DNA of 64,000 bases from positions 9,732,819 through 9,796,818 of the forward strand of contig CM057158.1 of NCBI GenBank assembly GCA_029962745.1. Direction: 5' to 3'. Both the position numbers and the translations under genes were made by a program. Below the pieces are notes generated by a model, which saw only the letters and a program-made list of their open reading frames with translations, had not been told where the DNA came from and searched no databases. This document shows positions 1 through 13,700 of this stretch, in pieces. Every line of letters starts with the position of its first letter. Within the stretch, counting starts at the first letter, position 1. Origin of the DNA: Echinometra lucunter. Its lineage: Eukaryota > Echinodermata > Echinoidea > Camarodonta > Echinometridae.

Positions 1-3000
1 GGATCTACATGTTGATGCTTGGCAAAGTTGATGAAGACCTGCTCTAATGTGGTCTGACTGACGCTGTAGTCTACGATACCCAGCCTCTCTTTGTTCTCCT
101 CGATGAGCCCGAAAATGAAGGCCCAGTTTGTGTTGCCATTGTCCACTTGGTAGTGTACCATTTGCTGTGGAGGATCAAGAAGTATTCCATCAAACTACTG
201 TCTATAACTCAATAAAGCTTCCAATGGTTTTGTAAGAATTTTGAGACCTTAGATGAAATGCAGACGCAAGGGCTTTATCAAAATCATGGCTAAATTATGT
301 AATTATATGCACAGTGTTGCTGATTAGTTACTGCTTGGAATATATCAATGTGCAGCATGCCTTCCCCGCATCATTCTGGAGTTAAGAAGTTCAGTCCTTC
401 TAACTCTGTGGATACAGATGAGTCATAATTCTTCTCTGCTCTTTATTGAATAATCTCATTATTTTTCAACTCAATCTTATGCTCTCATGGTCAAGCAAGT
501 GAAGTGGTCAAATGTACCGTTTGCCTCCAGAACAAACGTGTGATTATTTTATTTGGTAAAGATAACGAGGAAAACAGTAAAACAATAGAATATAACGAGT
601 CACATCAATGTCATGAGAAGGAAAAGATTAACTAAATAACTGTAACCCAAAGGTCTTCTTTTCCAAAAAAAAGAACTACGGTGGAAATGTACGAGGGAAA
701 AAATATAGATTCCTGTATAAGAGAATGAGTACAAACCTGATGTTGTTCAAGTAAGGCTGCACCCTGGAATCCCTCTGCAACAAAAGCCTTGACAGGTTCA
801 ATCAATGCTGGTGTGCTGGTTTTAATGATAAGGGTGTATCCTGTACCAAATCTGTTATGGAAAGGGAAAAGGGTATTTCTCTAATATAACCACAATAACT
901 GTCAATTTTTTCATGCAATCACAGGTCCTCCAAGGCAAGTTTCAACAGTTTGTTATTTCAAAGGTTGAATGACACAAACTTTGCAAACAAGTGTTGGTCT
1001 CATTTACTTACCGTCTTTTATATATAATGTTTAATCCTGGAACACTAAAGTTTAACCGAATCCTAACACTACACCTTCACCTAACCTAAAATCCACATAA
1101 AATCCAACCATGAGCCTATATCTTTGATGAAATATGGCTAGGACCTAATGGACATTCGTCAGTTTTATTTTACTGTGTTTATTGATGTATTTAACTTGAT
1201 TCACATGGCCCCAATGGAAACCAGTCAGGCAACTGTTTGGGCCTTTTAACCGGGTATAAATAAAGAGATCAATCAATCAATTTTGAGAGGTGTAAAGGTG
1301 TTGTGGCCAAGTGGATAAGTGTCCAGACTTTGAACCACAAGGTCCGGGGTTCGAATCCCTGCCGCGGCACTAATGTCCTTTGACAAGATATGAATCTACA
1401 TTTGCCAGGTCTTTCGGATGGTGACGTTAAAGGTCGGTCCCAGACGTAAATAATCATATCTGATTGATACATGTCTATCAAAACCTAATTCGAGAGAGAG
1501 AGAGAGAGAGAGTCAATCGATCAATTGTAAAGAAAGAAAATGTCGGAGTAAAAGTTAAAGACATATCTCAACCATTCATCCCTCTACCACTAATCCCTTC
1601 ACCTACTTCATCAATCCCTTCATCATCTATCTATCTATTACATCTTCTTCTATCACTAACCTGCTCTTAAGATGCTGTGTGCTACCTAGACACTTGAACT
1701 GTCCATTTACCATGATAGCCAGTCTGGTGCAAAGGGATTCACACTCTTCCATGCTGTAAAAAAAAAAATTCTGTTTACCTCTATGTCAAATTCAAAGCTA
1801 CTGCAACAAATGAAACAGTAAAAAAACCTCAAACTTGCAAATATTGAAGATAATACATAAAAATGAAGAGCATAGGGATAAAATTGTAAATATATTTCTT
1901 CATACAATATTAAGGTATGTGCTTGACAGAAAGGGAATTAAAAAAAAAAAGAGAGATTGGAATGACAGAATCCTCAAAATACCACTGAATGCAAAACTTA
2001 TGTTTTTAAACACACAATTGACATTTCTATTATGTAGTAACAGGTTCCTTTCAGACAGATATTTTCTCACATAAATACAATAACAAAGAAGGGAGAAGCA
2101 GGTGATTAATGCTAATTCATAGAAAAGCGGATTCCTTCAGCTATTGCATCTTATCTTTTCCCAAATGGATTGAAGATAAGAACCATTACCAACCTGTGTG
2201 ATGTAAGTATGATGGAGCGCCCTCCTTCCATAATGGATGTCAGGGAGTCCCAGAGATAGCGACGAGCTTTAGGGTCCATGCCAGAGGTTGGCTCATCCTA
2301 CAAGAATTTATAACACATATTATTCTTAAAAATAATACAGAGAAGGAATACTGGTAGTAGCACATATTTCCCACGACAGTGGTCTACCCCCCCCCCCCCC
2401 CTAAAATCACACACTTAAAAAAGAGACCTTGAAATCAAAAGCAGCTCCTTTTTATGGTCAACAACCCATCAACTGATTCATATGATGACATGAGTGTAAT
2501 ACTATAGAATTAGTTGTAGTATATGTAGGTTAAAGAAAGAATTCATTTAAAATAGAAACAGTCAGCAATAAAATCAACAGATGGAATGATTTTAAAATAT
2601 GCCTTAGGTGACCAGCAGAAAATATATCACAAAATCATAGCCTTTTTCAGAAAAGGTATCAAATTTAAACAGATTTAAGAGATGAGAAAAAAATATTGCT
2701 TACAAGAAGGATAATAGGTGGATTTCCAACCAGAGCTACAGCTGTACTCAATTTCCTCTTGTTTCCACCACTGTAAAGCAATAATAAAACAAAGTATCAA
2801 TATCTTGTGCTTAAAATTCTTAAGTAGAATAAATTCATTCAGAAATGTGCATGTACCACAAGAACATTCACATTCAACTCAATGAGTAAAAAGTCCCCCC
2901 CCCCCCAGAAAGCTTTGGACGAAACCCAATGCAAAAACATGATGAATGAAAAATTGCATTGTCTCCAACAGGCTGATATCACGACAAGCTGTATTCTACA

Positions 3001-5436
3001 ACTATACTGATAAACTTGCACTTCTAAAGATTGAATCAAAAGAATTTAAAAACATGCTTTTCGTCCATGCATGACACAATACCTGTAGGTGCCGCACAGT
3101 TTGTCCTGCCACTTGTTCAGGTTCAGGTGGTCAACGGTCTGATCTACTACGGACATCATTTGACTGCTTGGGATTCCCCTCAGACGAGCAAACAGCATCA
3201 GGACCTCACGGCCTGTCAGGCGCTCTACAAGAGCATCGAACTGGAGACACATTCAAGAAAAAAGAAAGGAGAACAATAATGGTCACATTTCTCCACAAGC
3301 TGTGGTATTTTTGAAGTTTGCTGTATCTTCCAGATGCTTAACCACTTATATAAATAAGATAGAAATAATTAGATAAACAGAATTACAAAATATGCTTGAA
3401 TCAATTACTACTAAAATAAAAATTACATAATGAAAGTCTACTATATTCCAAACCTAATACATGTAATATCACTTACATATCTTGATCAAGGTAAATAACA
3501 AAAGAAAATCCATCTCACCTGGGGACAGTATCCAATTCTTTGTTGCACCTGAGGGAAAGCAATAAGAATGATTTTAAAAAGATATCATATATCATTCAAC
3601 CTCTCCAAATTTCTTTAGCAATTTTCAGTCAAAATAAATAATTTCATATGGTCTACATAAAGATGTGCTTTCATCAATACATTTACATTTGAAAACATGT
3701 CCAACAGAGCAAGCAGAATCATTTACAACCTGAACTGCCTTGAAATATCAAGCAAACTACAAAAAAAAAACCCCCAAACAAACAAATACAACACCTTAGT
3801 ATTACTGCAACACACATACCTTTCTCCTTTGTGTCTTTATATCATAGCCACCAATGTAAGCTGTACCAGCCGACATCCGTACATCACCCGTCAACATACC
3901 AAAAGTGGTGGTCTTTCCAGCACCTATTCATCAAAATTTCACATCAAGATAGAGTTCAGTGGAAAAGGAATCAAAACCAGAGTTCAAATGCATGACAGTA
4001 TGCGACCTGACTATGAGTTACTGTCTACTTTAAACAATCAGAAATTATTCAACTCCCTCTCATTGCTTACAAAGTATCAGATAGGCATATGTTCAACTAC
4101 CCCATTTCAACTTATAATCGAATATGATTGAAAAACTTTTTTGCATGTTCTGATTTCCTGTAACTAATTGTAATGAAGTAAATTTAATTGAACAAACAAG
4201 CATTCACCAAATAGAAAATATGGTATTTGTAAATACCTACTATCACAATAACACGTCGGGTATAAAAAGTAACAAATTTCCTATGCGTAAAGTTTGACAT
4301 AAACATGCCAATCATAGGCATGTTTTCAAACAAACAAATACAGAAACAAGAGTGACTTAAAACAAAATTTATAATGGTAATCCTAAACAGAGAATGCAAA
4401 TCAGCCAGTTCTTACCGTTTACTCCCAGCAATCCAAAGCACTCCCCTCTAGGGATTGCAAGAGAGAGTTTGTCAACTGCAGGTGTCTTTTTCCCTCGGTA
4501 TACCTAGGAATGGAAAGTTAGAGGATAAAAATACAGAACCATAAGATTCATGTCTGAGTATAGCCCTTATAAACATTGAGAGAGCTACATATATTGGAAA
4601 AGTATACAGTAAAAGATGATATCTAAATGCAAATATTTAAAATAGAAGGGAGAAATGGAGAAATGCAGAGGAGAAAAGGGTTGAGAAAAATAAAATGCCC
4701 TCTCTCCTATACCCTTCCTTGCCCTTATCCTACGCTAACTAAAATTTCATTCATTTTGTAAAACTAATGGAGTCTGTCCCCTCCCTTGACAGCCAAGCCA
4801 GCTAATGCATGACAACCTACCTTGGCTAAGTTCTTGACAATGATTGCATACTTACTGTCATATGTGGCTCAATATTTTTAACCAAACCCTTCTCCTGTGC
4901 TAAATCCCCTCCCCCTCCCATCATTACCCCCATCATTAAATGAAACCCATACTATCCCACTGTGTCTACTTGTATTTTTGCCTACCTTTGCTAGATTCTT
5001 AATGAGGACTGCATACTTGCTGTCGTGTGGATCAGTGTTTTCAACCAAACCCTTCTCCTCTGCTACATCTGGGTCCTGCAAATACAACATTTAAAAATGT
5101 CAAACATGAAATACTGAATCCATTCTGAATATTCAAGAAAAAAACACAAGCTTTCCTTAGTTCAAATATATTACCTCTCACATTATCATGTATGTGGTGC
5201 ATGGCATAAATTGCTTACATAACTATAAGGATAAAAGCAAAACAAGCAACAGCAACAACAACAGCAGGACTAAGAACACATACTAGTTATATAAATACTA
5301 GATGGCATCAAACCAATGCTCAGTGAACAATGATAAAGAATGAAAATATTCATAAACAATGGCAAAGAAATCTTACCTGCGGTACTCCAGAGTCCTTGAA
5401 GTAACTTGACACACAGCATGAGTAACCAAAACCCAG
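1..5436 (-). CDS. ABCA3: ABCA exons 30-40: second nucleotide-binding domain (3' end missing)
   Basis: Exons: 5436-5377, 5075-4986, 4503-4416, 3923-3820, 3548-3519, 3240-3083, 2770-2704, 2297-2194, 1753-1661, 851-737, 164-1. They start at about residue 1406. Exon 31 has the [11 protein letters not shown] segment that precedes NBD2 in ABCA proteins. Motifs: Walker [11 protein letters not shown] split between exons 32 and 33, Q-loop GYCPQ in the 30-nt exon 34, [15 protein letters not shown] in exon 35, signature SGGNKRKLS in exon 36, Walker [14 protein letters not shown] across exons 36/37, H-loop LTSHSMEECE. Exon 40 has [14 protein letters not shown], the conserved C-terminal regulatory motif. 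Introns 165-736 and 1754-2703 show only simple repeats and relics. Confidence 0.92.
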
Positions 5437-8400
5437 CTACAGGATGAAGAAACAAGTAAAACTGATCATTCTTTTGTTTGCTAAGACACATCTCATTGTA
5501 AGAAAGACAGTCCAGGGCCCATTCCATAAAACTTATTATCAGTAACAACTGCCACATTTCTATGATAAATTTACTCTCAGTCAATCAGATGCCAGGATTT
5601 CAGTAGCTTATGGTTATTGTAACTTGTTTTTGATAACAAGTTTTATGAAATGGGGCCCAGATGTATTGTCATCCTCATTACTTAAAAGCACAATTGTCTT
5701 GCAACAATAAAGGGTCTGCTCACGTCCTATTCTCATCTCATTTTATTGAAAAGGCTGAATACAGGCATGGTACTAATGACAAAATATTACAGTATTTTTT
5801 AATACAAAAGGCCTCTTAAAAAGCATGGTTTGCAGAGAAAGAATGAAATATCATGTATTATTACCTATACCAAGCGTTTTAGCTGCAAAATAAAAAGCCA
5901 TATTTGGACACTACCTCAAATCTAAACTGAAGCGGGCAACAATTGCCATATTGCCCTCTTCCAGGTTTTCCCCATAGACCGCTGTACTAAATTTGAGGGC
6001 AATATTGCCATATTCCACCCTTTCTTGTAGTGCAGTATTGTGTACGCGATCGAGGTTTAAACAATGGGTATGTGCGATAACAATTTACGTCACAATTGCT
6101 TAGCCAGGATTACTTGTCTGACTTTATAAGCTGAAATCAGAGGGACAGAAAGGCAATCAGACGTGTTTGTCATTAACAATTGCTACAAATGATAGGCATG
6201 AATTATGCATTATAAACAGCTGTAGGTAATAATGATAATATTGACTAATAAATAATAACAATTTCCTTATTCTAAAAGCATTTTTAGTGATCTTCCCATC
6301 TCTCAATCCAGTATGTTGCATTCTACATGCATGCCTATAATATCAGATTTGCATAGTTATAAGGCCCTCAAAGCTTACCTCTAAAACAATAGTGAGTAGT
6401 AGATAGACGACAGCCTCAATAGCCAGATAGGTACAGTTCTGACCAATACCAGGCTGCTCCCAATCCAAATTATTCATAGCATATGAAACATTAGTATTTT
6501 GACACTGTTCACGGGCCCTGAAAGAAGAGAAGGCATGTGTAATGAAAACTTCAGATCGGATCTAATATGGTAAAAGTCACACATGTTTGTTGTCTAATCG
6601 TATTATGCTTACAATTCCTTTCTTTGTACTACAGTAACAGAGCTATCCTGAATCAGACCAAATCATATGAACAGAACAATATCAGTCACTTATCAATCTT
6701 CCAACCAAATTCCTCCAGCCATCCATGCATCCTTCCATTCATCCATCCATCTATACATCCATCCATCCCTCCATTTATCCATTCATAATTCATCCATCCA
6801 TTCATTATCCATCTATCTATCCATCCATCCATCCATCCATCCATCCATCCATCCATTCATTCATCATCATCCATCCATTCATCAACCATTCATCAACCAT
6901 TCATACATCCATCCATTTATCATCCATTATCCATCCATCCATTTATCATCCATTCATCCATTCGTCCATCTATCTATCCACCAATCCATTCATTCATCAA
7001 TCCACTCATCATTCATCCATCCATCCATCCATTAACCATCATCAATCATCAACCATAATCAATCAATCCATCCATCCATTTATCAATCAATCCATCCATC
7101 CATTTATCAACCATTCATCCATCCATCCATCCATCCATCTATTCATTAACCATCCATCATCAGTCAATCCATCCATTCATTAACCGTCATCAATCAATCC
7201 ATTCATTCATTCATTCATCTATTCACCAATCCATTCATCCATCCATTTATCCATCTATCCATTACTCAGCTGGTGCAGATGTCATCATTAGTAGCTATGA
7301 ACCTGAGAGATCTAGCCAGGGCATGGATAGCTGGCAGTTTATATTCAATCAAGCATCCAATCAGTCAAATATGCCACTAAGAAAGTAACCAGTTTAGCTA
7401 CTAATCAAACTAGCAATTGATCAATCCATTACTCACAGCTTAGAGCTCTCACAGCTGGTACGGACAGCAACATTAGTAGCTATGAACATGAGAGATCTGG
7501 CCAGGGCATGGGTAGGTAGCAGATTAAAGACATAATCAGTGTAGTCTGCTGCTTTGTCCTCTTCCAGGATCTCGAGAATAAAGACTGCTATCAGAGAACC
7601 CTGCCACAAAGAAATACAGGGGGAAAACTATTCAGCAACTTGATCACTTGTCCCACATGTTTTAAATCATGACAGTACCAATTATCCTACGTTCATTCAA
7701 ATGAGAGTGTACCGAAAGACGAGTATCATGTCAACGCTGCCTATGATATGCCCCACATATATCATAGGCAAAACAAGTTATAAATCCAATCAAAATACAT
7801 CTACCTGCCTATGACCTTGTAGAAATTCTTTTCCATGATGAAATATTGAAATGCTTCTGTTATAACCATCATATCTGATAATCGCAGTCATATAATTACA
7901 AGACCGATTTTCACCACTGGGGCAACTGGGACTTTACAGCAATTCATATTCCTGCCTGCTGGGGTTGAATAATAGAACGTATCATTGACTACCAAAGTTG
8001 ACTTTGTCACTCATACAACATGCATAGAACATAATGACCTAAACTACGTGGCCAACCAGAATTCAATGTGTAGTCAATAAAAAGTTAAATCGAAAGAAAA
8101 GGTCCTTACTGAAATGTAAGGACTAATTAAAAAGATCTGATGTGGGTGGTCCATTCATTGTATACAATGCCCTTACCATGCCAATAAGAGAGAGAGCAAA
8201 TGCTGTCAATGCATAGGCAATCACTGAGGAGTTGAAGAGCAGAGAGAAGAGGTAGACAAAAGAGATGGCTGCCAATCCAAACAAAAGCTGTAAGTATAAG
8301 AGGGAATAAAGAATTAATATAGAAAGACAACATATATGGAGTCCATAGTGAATTCATAGAAAATGTTGTAATTATGAGAAAGAACAAAGTAACACAATTC

Positions 8401-10724
8401 TGTATTACATCAACAGACTTTATCATCAAATCACACCAGAATGAACTCATAAGTGGTCAATATTTAAGATGCACATATCAGTGTAAAAATTCCATTTGAA
8501 CACAAATATTACCTTTCAAGACTAAAAAAAAAAAAAGAAGAAGAAGAAAAAAAAAAAGAAGTTGTATGCAGTAAACTGTACTGCAGTATCTACATTATTT
8601 TCAATGTTTCTATCAAACACACATTTGGGGAAGATATTTGATTGTTTCATTTATGGCACAATTGGAAACAAACAATTTAGAAATTTACATAATAAACCGA
8701 GTACATAAAGCAGAGATCATGAATACTTGACCAACAGGAATGGTCACTCACCAGAACAATAACAAAGCTGTCCAGGTTTTCCCCCGAGTAGGAGTCTACC
8801 CTGCTGGCTGCTACCAAGATGATGATGATGATCCAAACGAACAGATAATTGATGACATCCCAGCAGTAGTTGGATAGCCAGTAGGTGATGGTATCCAAAC
8901 CACTTACAAACTGCAGGTGCTTGGACTGTAAGTTTTCAAAACAAAAATTAGAAGTGCATTGATAAAGAGAGTAGGGAAATATGATTTGCTTAAAATCTTT
9001 ATGGTAGCAGTCATGTTTGAAAAGTAGGCCAAGTATCTGATAAACTGCGCCACCCAAACAGTAGCTGGAAAGCCAGTACGTCATGAGGTTGAAGCCCCTG
9101 ACAACCAACAGGTGCTTTGACTATCAGGTTTGAGAAAAAGATGTAGATGTATGGATTAAGGGAGTTTAAGATAATTTGCCTAAAATCTTTAGTAGGTACT
9201 GCAAAGTTGTAGAGATCTCATTTATTGGATTTCAACAATTGGCAATAATGTCTCCTAGAGATGGTTCATGACATGGATGTACATGTTTAACCCACTGAGC
9301 ATGATTTAATTTCAGTATAACACACATTTTTCATTGACCTTACCGGGAGTTATCTCGGTCTTCATATTCAACAGGTTAATCATATGTGCTGGATGGAAAG
9401 ACGCATGTTCTTGCAATGCCAGCTCTCTGTCTTTACCTACAAAGTGACTTTAGCAGACATCGGGTCAAACTGAGTCTTGTTTATCAGATGGTGAGGTTAA
9501 AGGTCACTCCACAGACCTTCATAATCAGATCTTTTAAACAAATATCCATAAAATATCCCCTCCCACCCCCCCCCCCCCCCACACACATACCCATGCCAAT
9601 GTCTTACTTTAGTTTGTTTCTCATTGACGATGAAAAGGATGAAGCTAGCAGTCAGGAAAGCAAGACCAAACAGGAGAAGGAGAGCAAAATAGAAGACTTC
9701 GGTGGATGCAACAGCTGCATCTTCCTGTACATGTAAATCAAAATAAAACAATTTTTAAATAATATCTTTGGAAAAATATGACACTATGAAAAGTTATCTG
9801 TACATCTGTTGAAGGGAAGAGGTTGCTGGTACCCTCTTAGCATAGGGGTATGATGGTATACACATTTCTTTATTTCATTTTTCTCAAAGGAGTTGAGAAT
9901 CAAGATACTAATTTTTCTGTATAAAACATTATACCAAGGAAGTAATTTGCAATTCTTTATCTCTATTCTGGTGTGATATGGGAAGGTGGTAGTGGGAAGG
10001 AATTCCATTAAAACCAGAATGGTATCCTAGCAATTTGAGAACCCTGTGGATATTGGCTCTTCTTCACTCATCGCTTCCATGACATTTGCTCCGGCGACAA
10101 TTACTCCCATGGAAAATCTGCATGTTAAGCCAAACATAAAACCTATCCCCAAACCTAACATTAACCTTAATCCTTATCCTCACATTATTCTGAACCAAAC
10201 CCCTATCACAACCTCCTGCCCTGAACCTATGTCTTCGGAGAAATTAAGGCAGGAGCAATTGTCGCAGGAGCAAACGTCACGTCACCGTTCTCACCTGACT
10301 CTGTGCATTCCTAGGTAGAGGGTAGTTGGTGGTCTCTATAGCATAGCTGTCATTAGTGAAGTATTTCAGCATGATGTTTGCAGCACCGTTGAGGGCCTCA
10401 GCAGGTATATGCAATCCCTGAGTGCCACACCAGTAGGGAAAACGAAGGTTTAAATCAATTTATCAGTAAATGTGGAAATATATAAGGCATCACATACATA
10501 AATGATAGCGCAGAGTGTTTTGCCTATCCTTTTCTATTTCAAGTAATAAACGATTAAGTATATAAGGCTATGGAGAAAACATTTTACTGGTAAATAAAAA
10601 AAATTCAACTTATCAATCCATCCAAGGAGGAAGGGTAACTATGTCACTTCACATTAATATTCATATTAAAGACACCTTTCAGTTCATTATGTAACATGAA
10701 ATAATTCTATTTAGAATATATAAT

Positions 10725-10799
<75 letters not shown>

Positions 10800-13700
10800 T
10801 CATTCTAATTAAACACTTTTACAGAAAGACTGATCAGGGCCCCGTTGCATAAAACTTACAATTGATGGTAACCTGCCATCAATGGTAACTTCGATGGAAA
10901 CCTTGAATGTGATCGCCTGCTGAGCACCGTTACCATGACAGTTACGATTGATGGTTAAGTTTTATGCAACGGGGCCCAGAGCACTAATCTAAAGACTAAA
11001 CCAGTACACACCCAGTCCTCTGACAGCACATACCTGATTACTGTATCCAATGGTTAGCTTGGTATTACCCTCTGGTGTGATGGATAAAATGTAAGATGCC
11101 ACGTTGTCATAGAAGAAGTTCTGTGTGTCTGCAATCCCCAGGATGTAGTGAGAGAGGTAGACAGTATCCACGGCAACAGAGGATGAATTGGCTCCAACAG
11201 AGCATTCTACATCCTCACTTAAGGTTTAAAAGCAGAAATCAGAATCATTGTAGAATCAATCAATGAGAAAGAGGGATACAATATCAATACTTTCAGGATC
11301 CCATTGGCTTAACTCAATGAGCTAACCTAATGAGCATGATTTTATTTTGGTATAACACAAATTTTCCATAGACCACAGTCCAACTTATCTTAGGCATAGT
11401 ATTCAACAGGTTAAATGGAATATATAATGACTACAATCTTCACATATACATGAATATATGTAAACTAAGAAATTCTACTTCTCTTTATGAAAAGAGAACT
11501 ATTCTTTGATATTGTGTATTTAGCTCTTTCTACAAAATGGCTTCTTGTGGGGTTTTTTTTTGGAAATTTTACTTTTAGCCCTACAAGCTGTTGTCATATG
11601 CATCTAAGTAACCCCCACTTTGTAACAGCAGTAAGGAATGTACTAAAAAATCTACAATTACAGTTTAAAACTTCACCAGATATCTTTAACAATTACTGTG
11701 TGATGGATGAAGTGGAAGAAAGTAAAGTTCTCACATTAAAACTATCCAATCCAATCCAATTGATGTATTTGTAGAGCGCCAATATCTCGTTGCCCCATCA
11801 AAGGCGCTTATCTATGACCTACTAATGCAGGATGACAAATACACAGTATATCATGAAATGATCAACATATTTTTCTCTGATTAAAACATATTATGACACT
11901 TACTCAGTATCGGCAACGCAAGATGGACAGTTGTAGTAACCAAAGTTTGCCACATTATCACATATTGTTCTTCCAGCACCATCGTTGTACAACTGAAGTG
12001 GAAAGTGAAATAAAAATCATTAAAAAGAATGTCATGATTTTATACACTTATGAAATGATTGGCAAGATATTTTCAGTATTCTATTTCATTTCATTGTTTA
12101 TGTATTTACCTCTTTTTCTCGTATTCCTTGTTCTCTTCTGTCATAATGCAACAGCATCATCCATGCACATAAAATATTTGTTACTCAAATCCATTTCACT
12201 TCAAAACATCTCTTCAAAGGCTCATATATTCTAAATAACATGTGTAAGTTTTACACGTTGAAGTGTTCAAAGTGAATTGTCTGTAAGATATTTAGTTCAC
12301 TTAAAACAAATAAGGCAAAACCGTTATTTTATTATTTGAACCTCCATTTAAAAAGTATTCAACTCTTTGCAGTGAAATGAAAGATTGGTACTCAATACTG
12401 CTACAGTTATCAAAGTCATGCATTCATTAAAGTTTAAAAAAAAAAAGATTTTCAATGATGAATGTGTTTAAGTTCTGAATCTCTCTTTTTCATAACATCT
12501 GCAAATGTAATCATAACATCAAAGATATCTCAAAACCGGACAATCCACAAACATCAAGGTCAACTCACATATTCCTGGCAATATTCATTGAGGACCAAGT
12601 TGTTATAGGTACAGCACTGTGAATTGTCAGTCCTCGCCACTCCATTGATAAGGTTGTCTGCATTGTCAGCCATCGTAGTCAGCAGGGTGGATGTAATGTT
12701 GACTGGAGTGACTGTCAAGGATGTCAACAAAGGTTCCAGATACTGTCAAGGAAAATAATCGTGACAACAGCATACAATTATTAATGATGCTACAAATAGA
12801 AAATCTTTGTAACAGTGTTTTTTCAAAATGGAAAATAAGATTGTAAATACATATTAATGTGAGAATTTATTCCATGGTAGTTTGAAAAAAAATCACAAAA
12901 ACTACATATAAATGATGTTAAAAAAAAAAAAAAAAACAATATTCACTGTGTCACAACCGTCCTGGTGCATGAATAAAAGAGCAGCAGCGGGAAGAAAAGA
13001 AGAAGAAGAAGAAGAAGAAGAGGATGAAGAGAAAGAGTAAGAAGAATAGGAGGAAGAAGAAGAGGAAGAAGAAGAGGAGGAAGAAGAGGAGGAAGAAGAA
13101 AAGAAGAAGAGGAGGAAGAAGAAAAGAAGAAGAGGAGGAAGAAGAAGAGGAAGAAGAGGAGGAAGAAGAGGAAGAAGAGGAGCAAGAAGAGGAAGGAGAG
13201 GAAGAAGAAGAGATGGAAGAAGTGGATGAAGAAGAGGAGGAAGAAGAAGAGGAAGAAGAGGAGGAAGAAGAAGAAGACCAACAGCAAATGCAATATTGGC
13301 TTCTTGTAAGACATACACACTATACTTCTAATTCACATACTCCTGGCACTCTACTATCATCCCTGTCAAGGCTGAACTACAAAACTCTCCAGCATATCAC
13401 GCATCCCATTAAACTTTGGTAGCGAGAGACCATATATGAGATTTCCTCCTCACCTCAAAGTGATCATCTCCTGTGAGATCAGCATAGAAGACATTGGCTG
13501 ATCCTGACGGGGCATACTCAGAGATGTTCTTGAGGTTGAGGAGGCGCGCCCTGTCGTCGGTCGGGTCGCTTGATGTCTTGAGGAGGACGATGCCCAGGAT
13601 GACAAAGATGATGGGGAGAATAAACTGGGTGATGACCGACTTCTTGTCTCGGAGAGCACACAGGAAACGCTTGATGAATATAGCCTTGAACTGGAGAAAC

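Noticed and set aside
1298..1370. tRNA-like sequence as a functional tRNA gene
   Set aside because: A and B boxes are present but the anticodon stem does not pair and a SINE-type tail follows; it is a SINE head.
3697..4131. Plus-strand open frame of 144 codons
   Set aside because: It lies antisense over ABCA exon 33, which has clear NBD2 coding sense.
6567..7183. Three plus-strand open frames of 73-152 codons rich in His, Pro, Ser and Ile
   Set aside because: They are translations of the (ATCC)n tetranucleotide repeat in three frames.
12902..13422. Open frames of up to 138 codons on both strands (poly-Leu, poly-Ser, poly-Glu/Lys)
   Set aside because: They derive from the GAA/GAG tract; no domain and no splice support.
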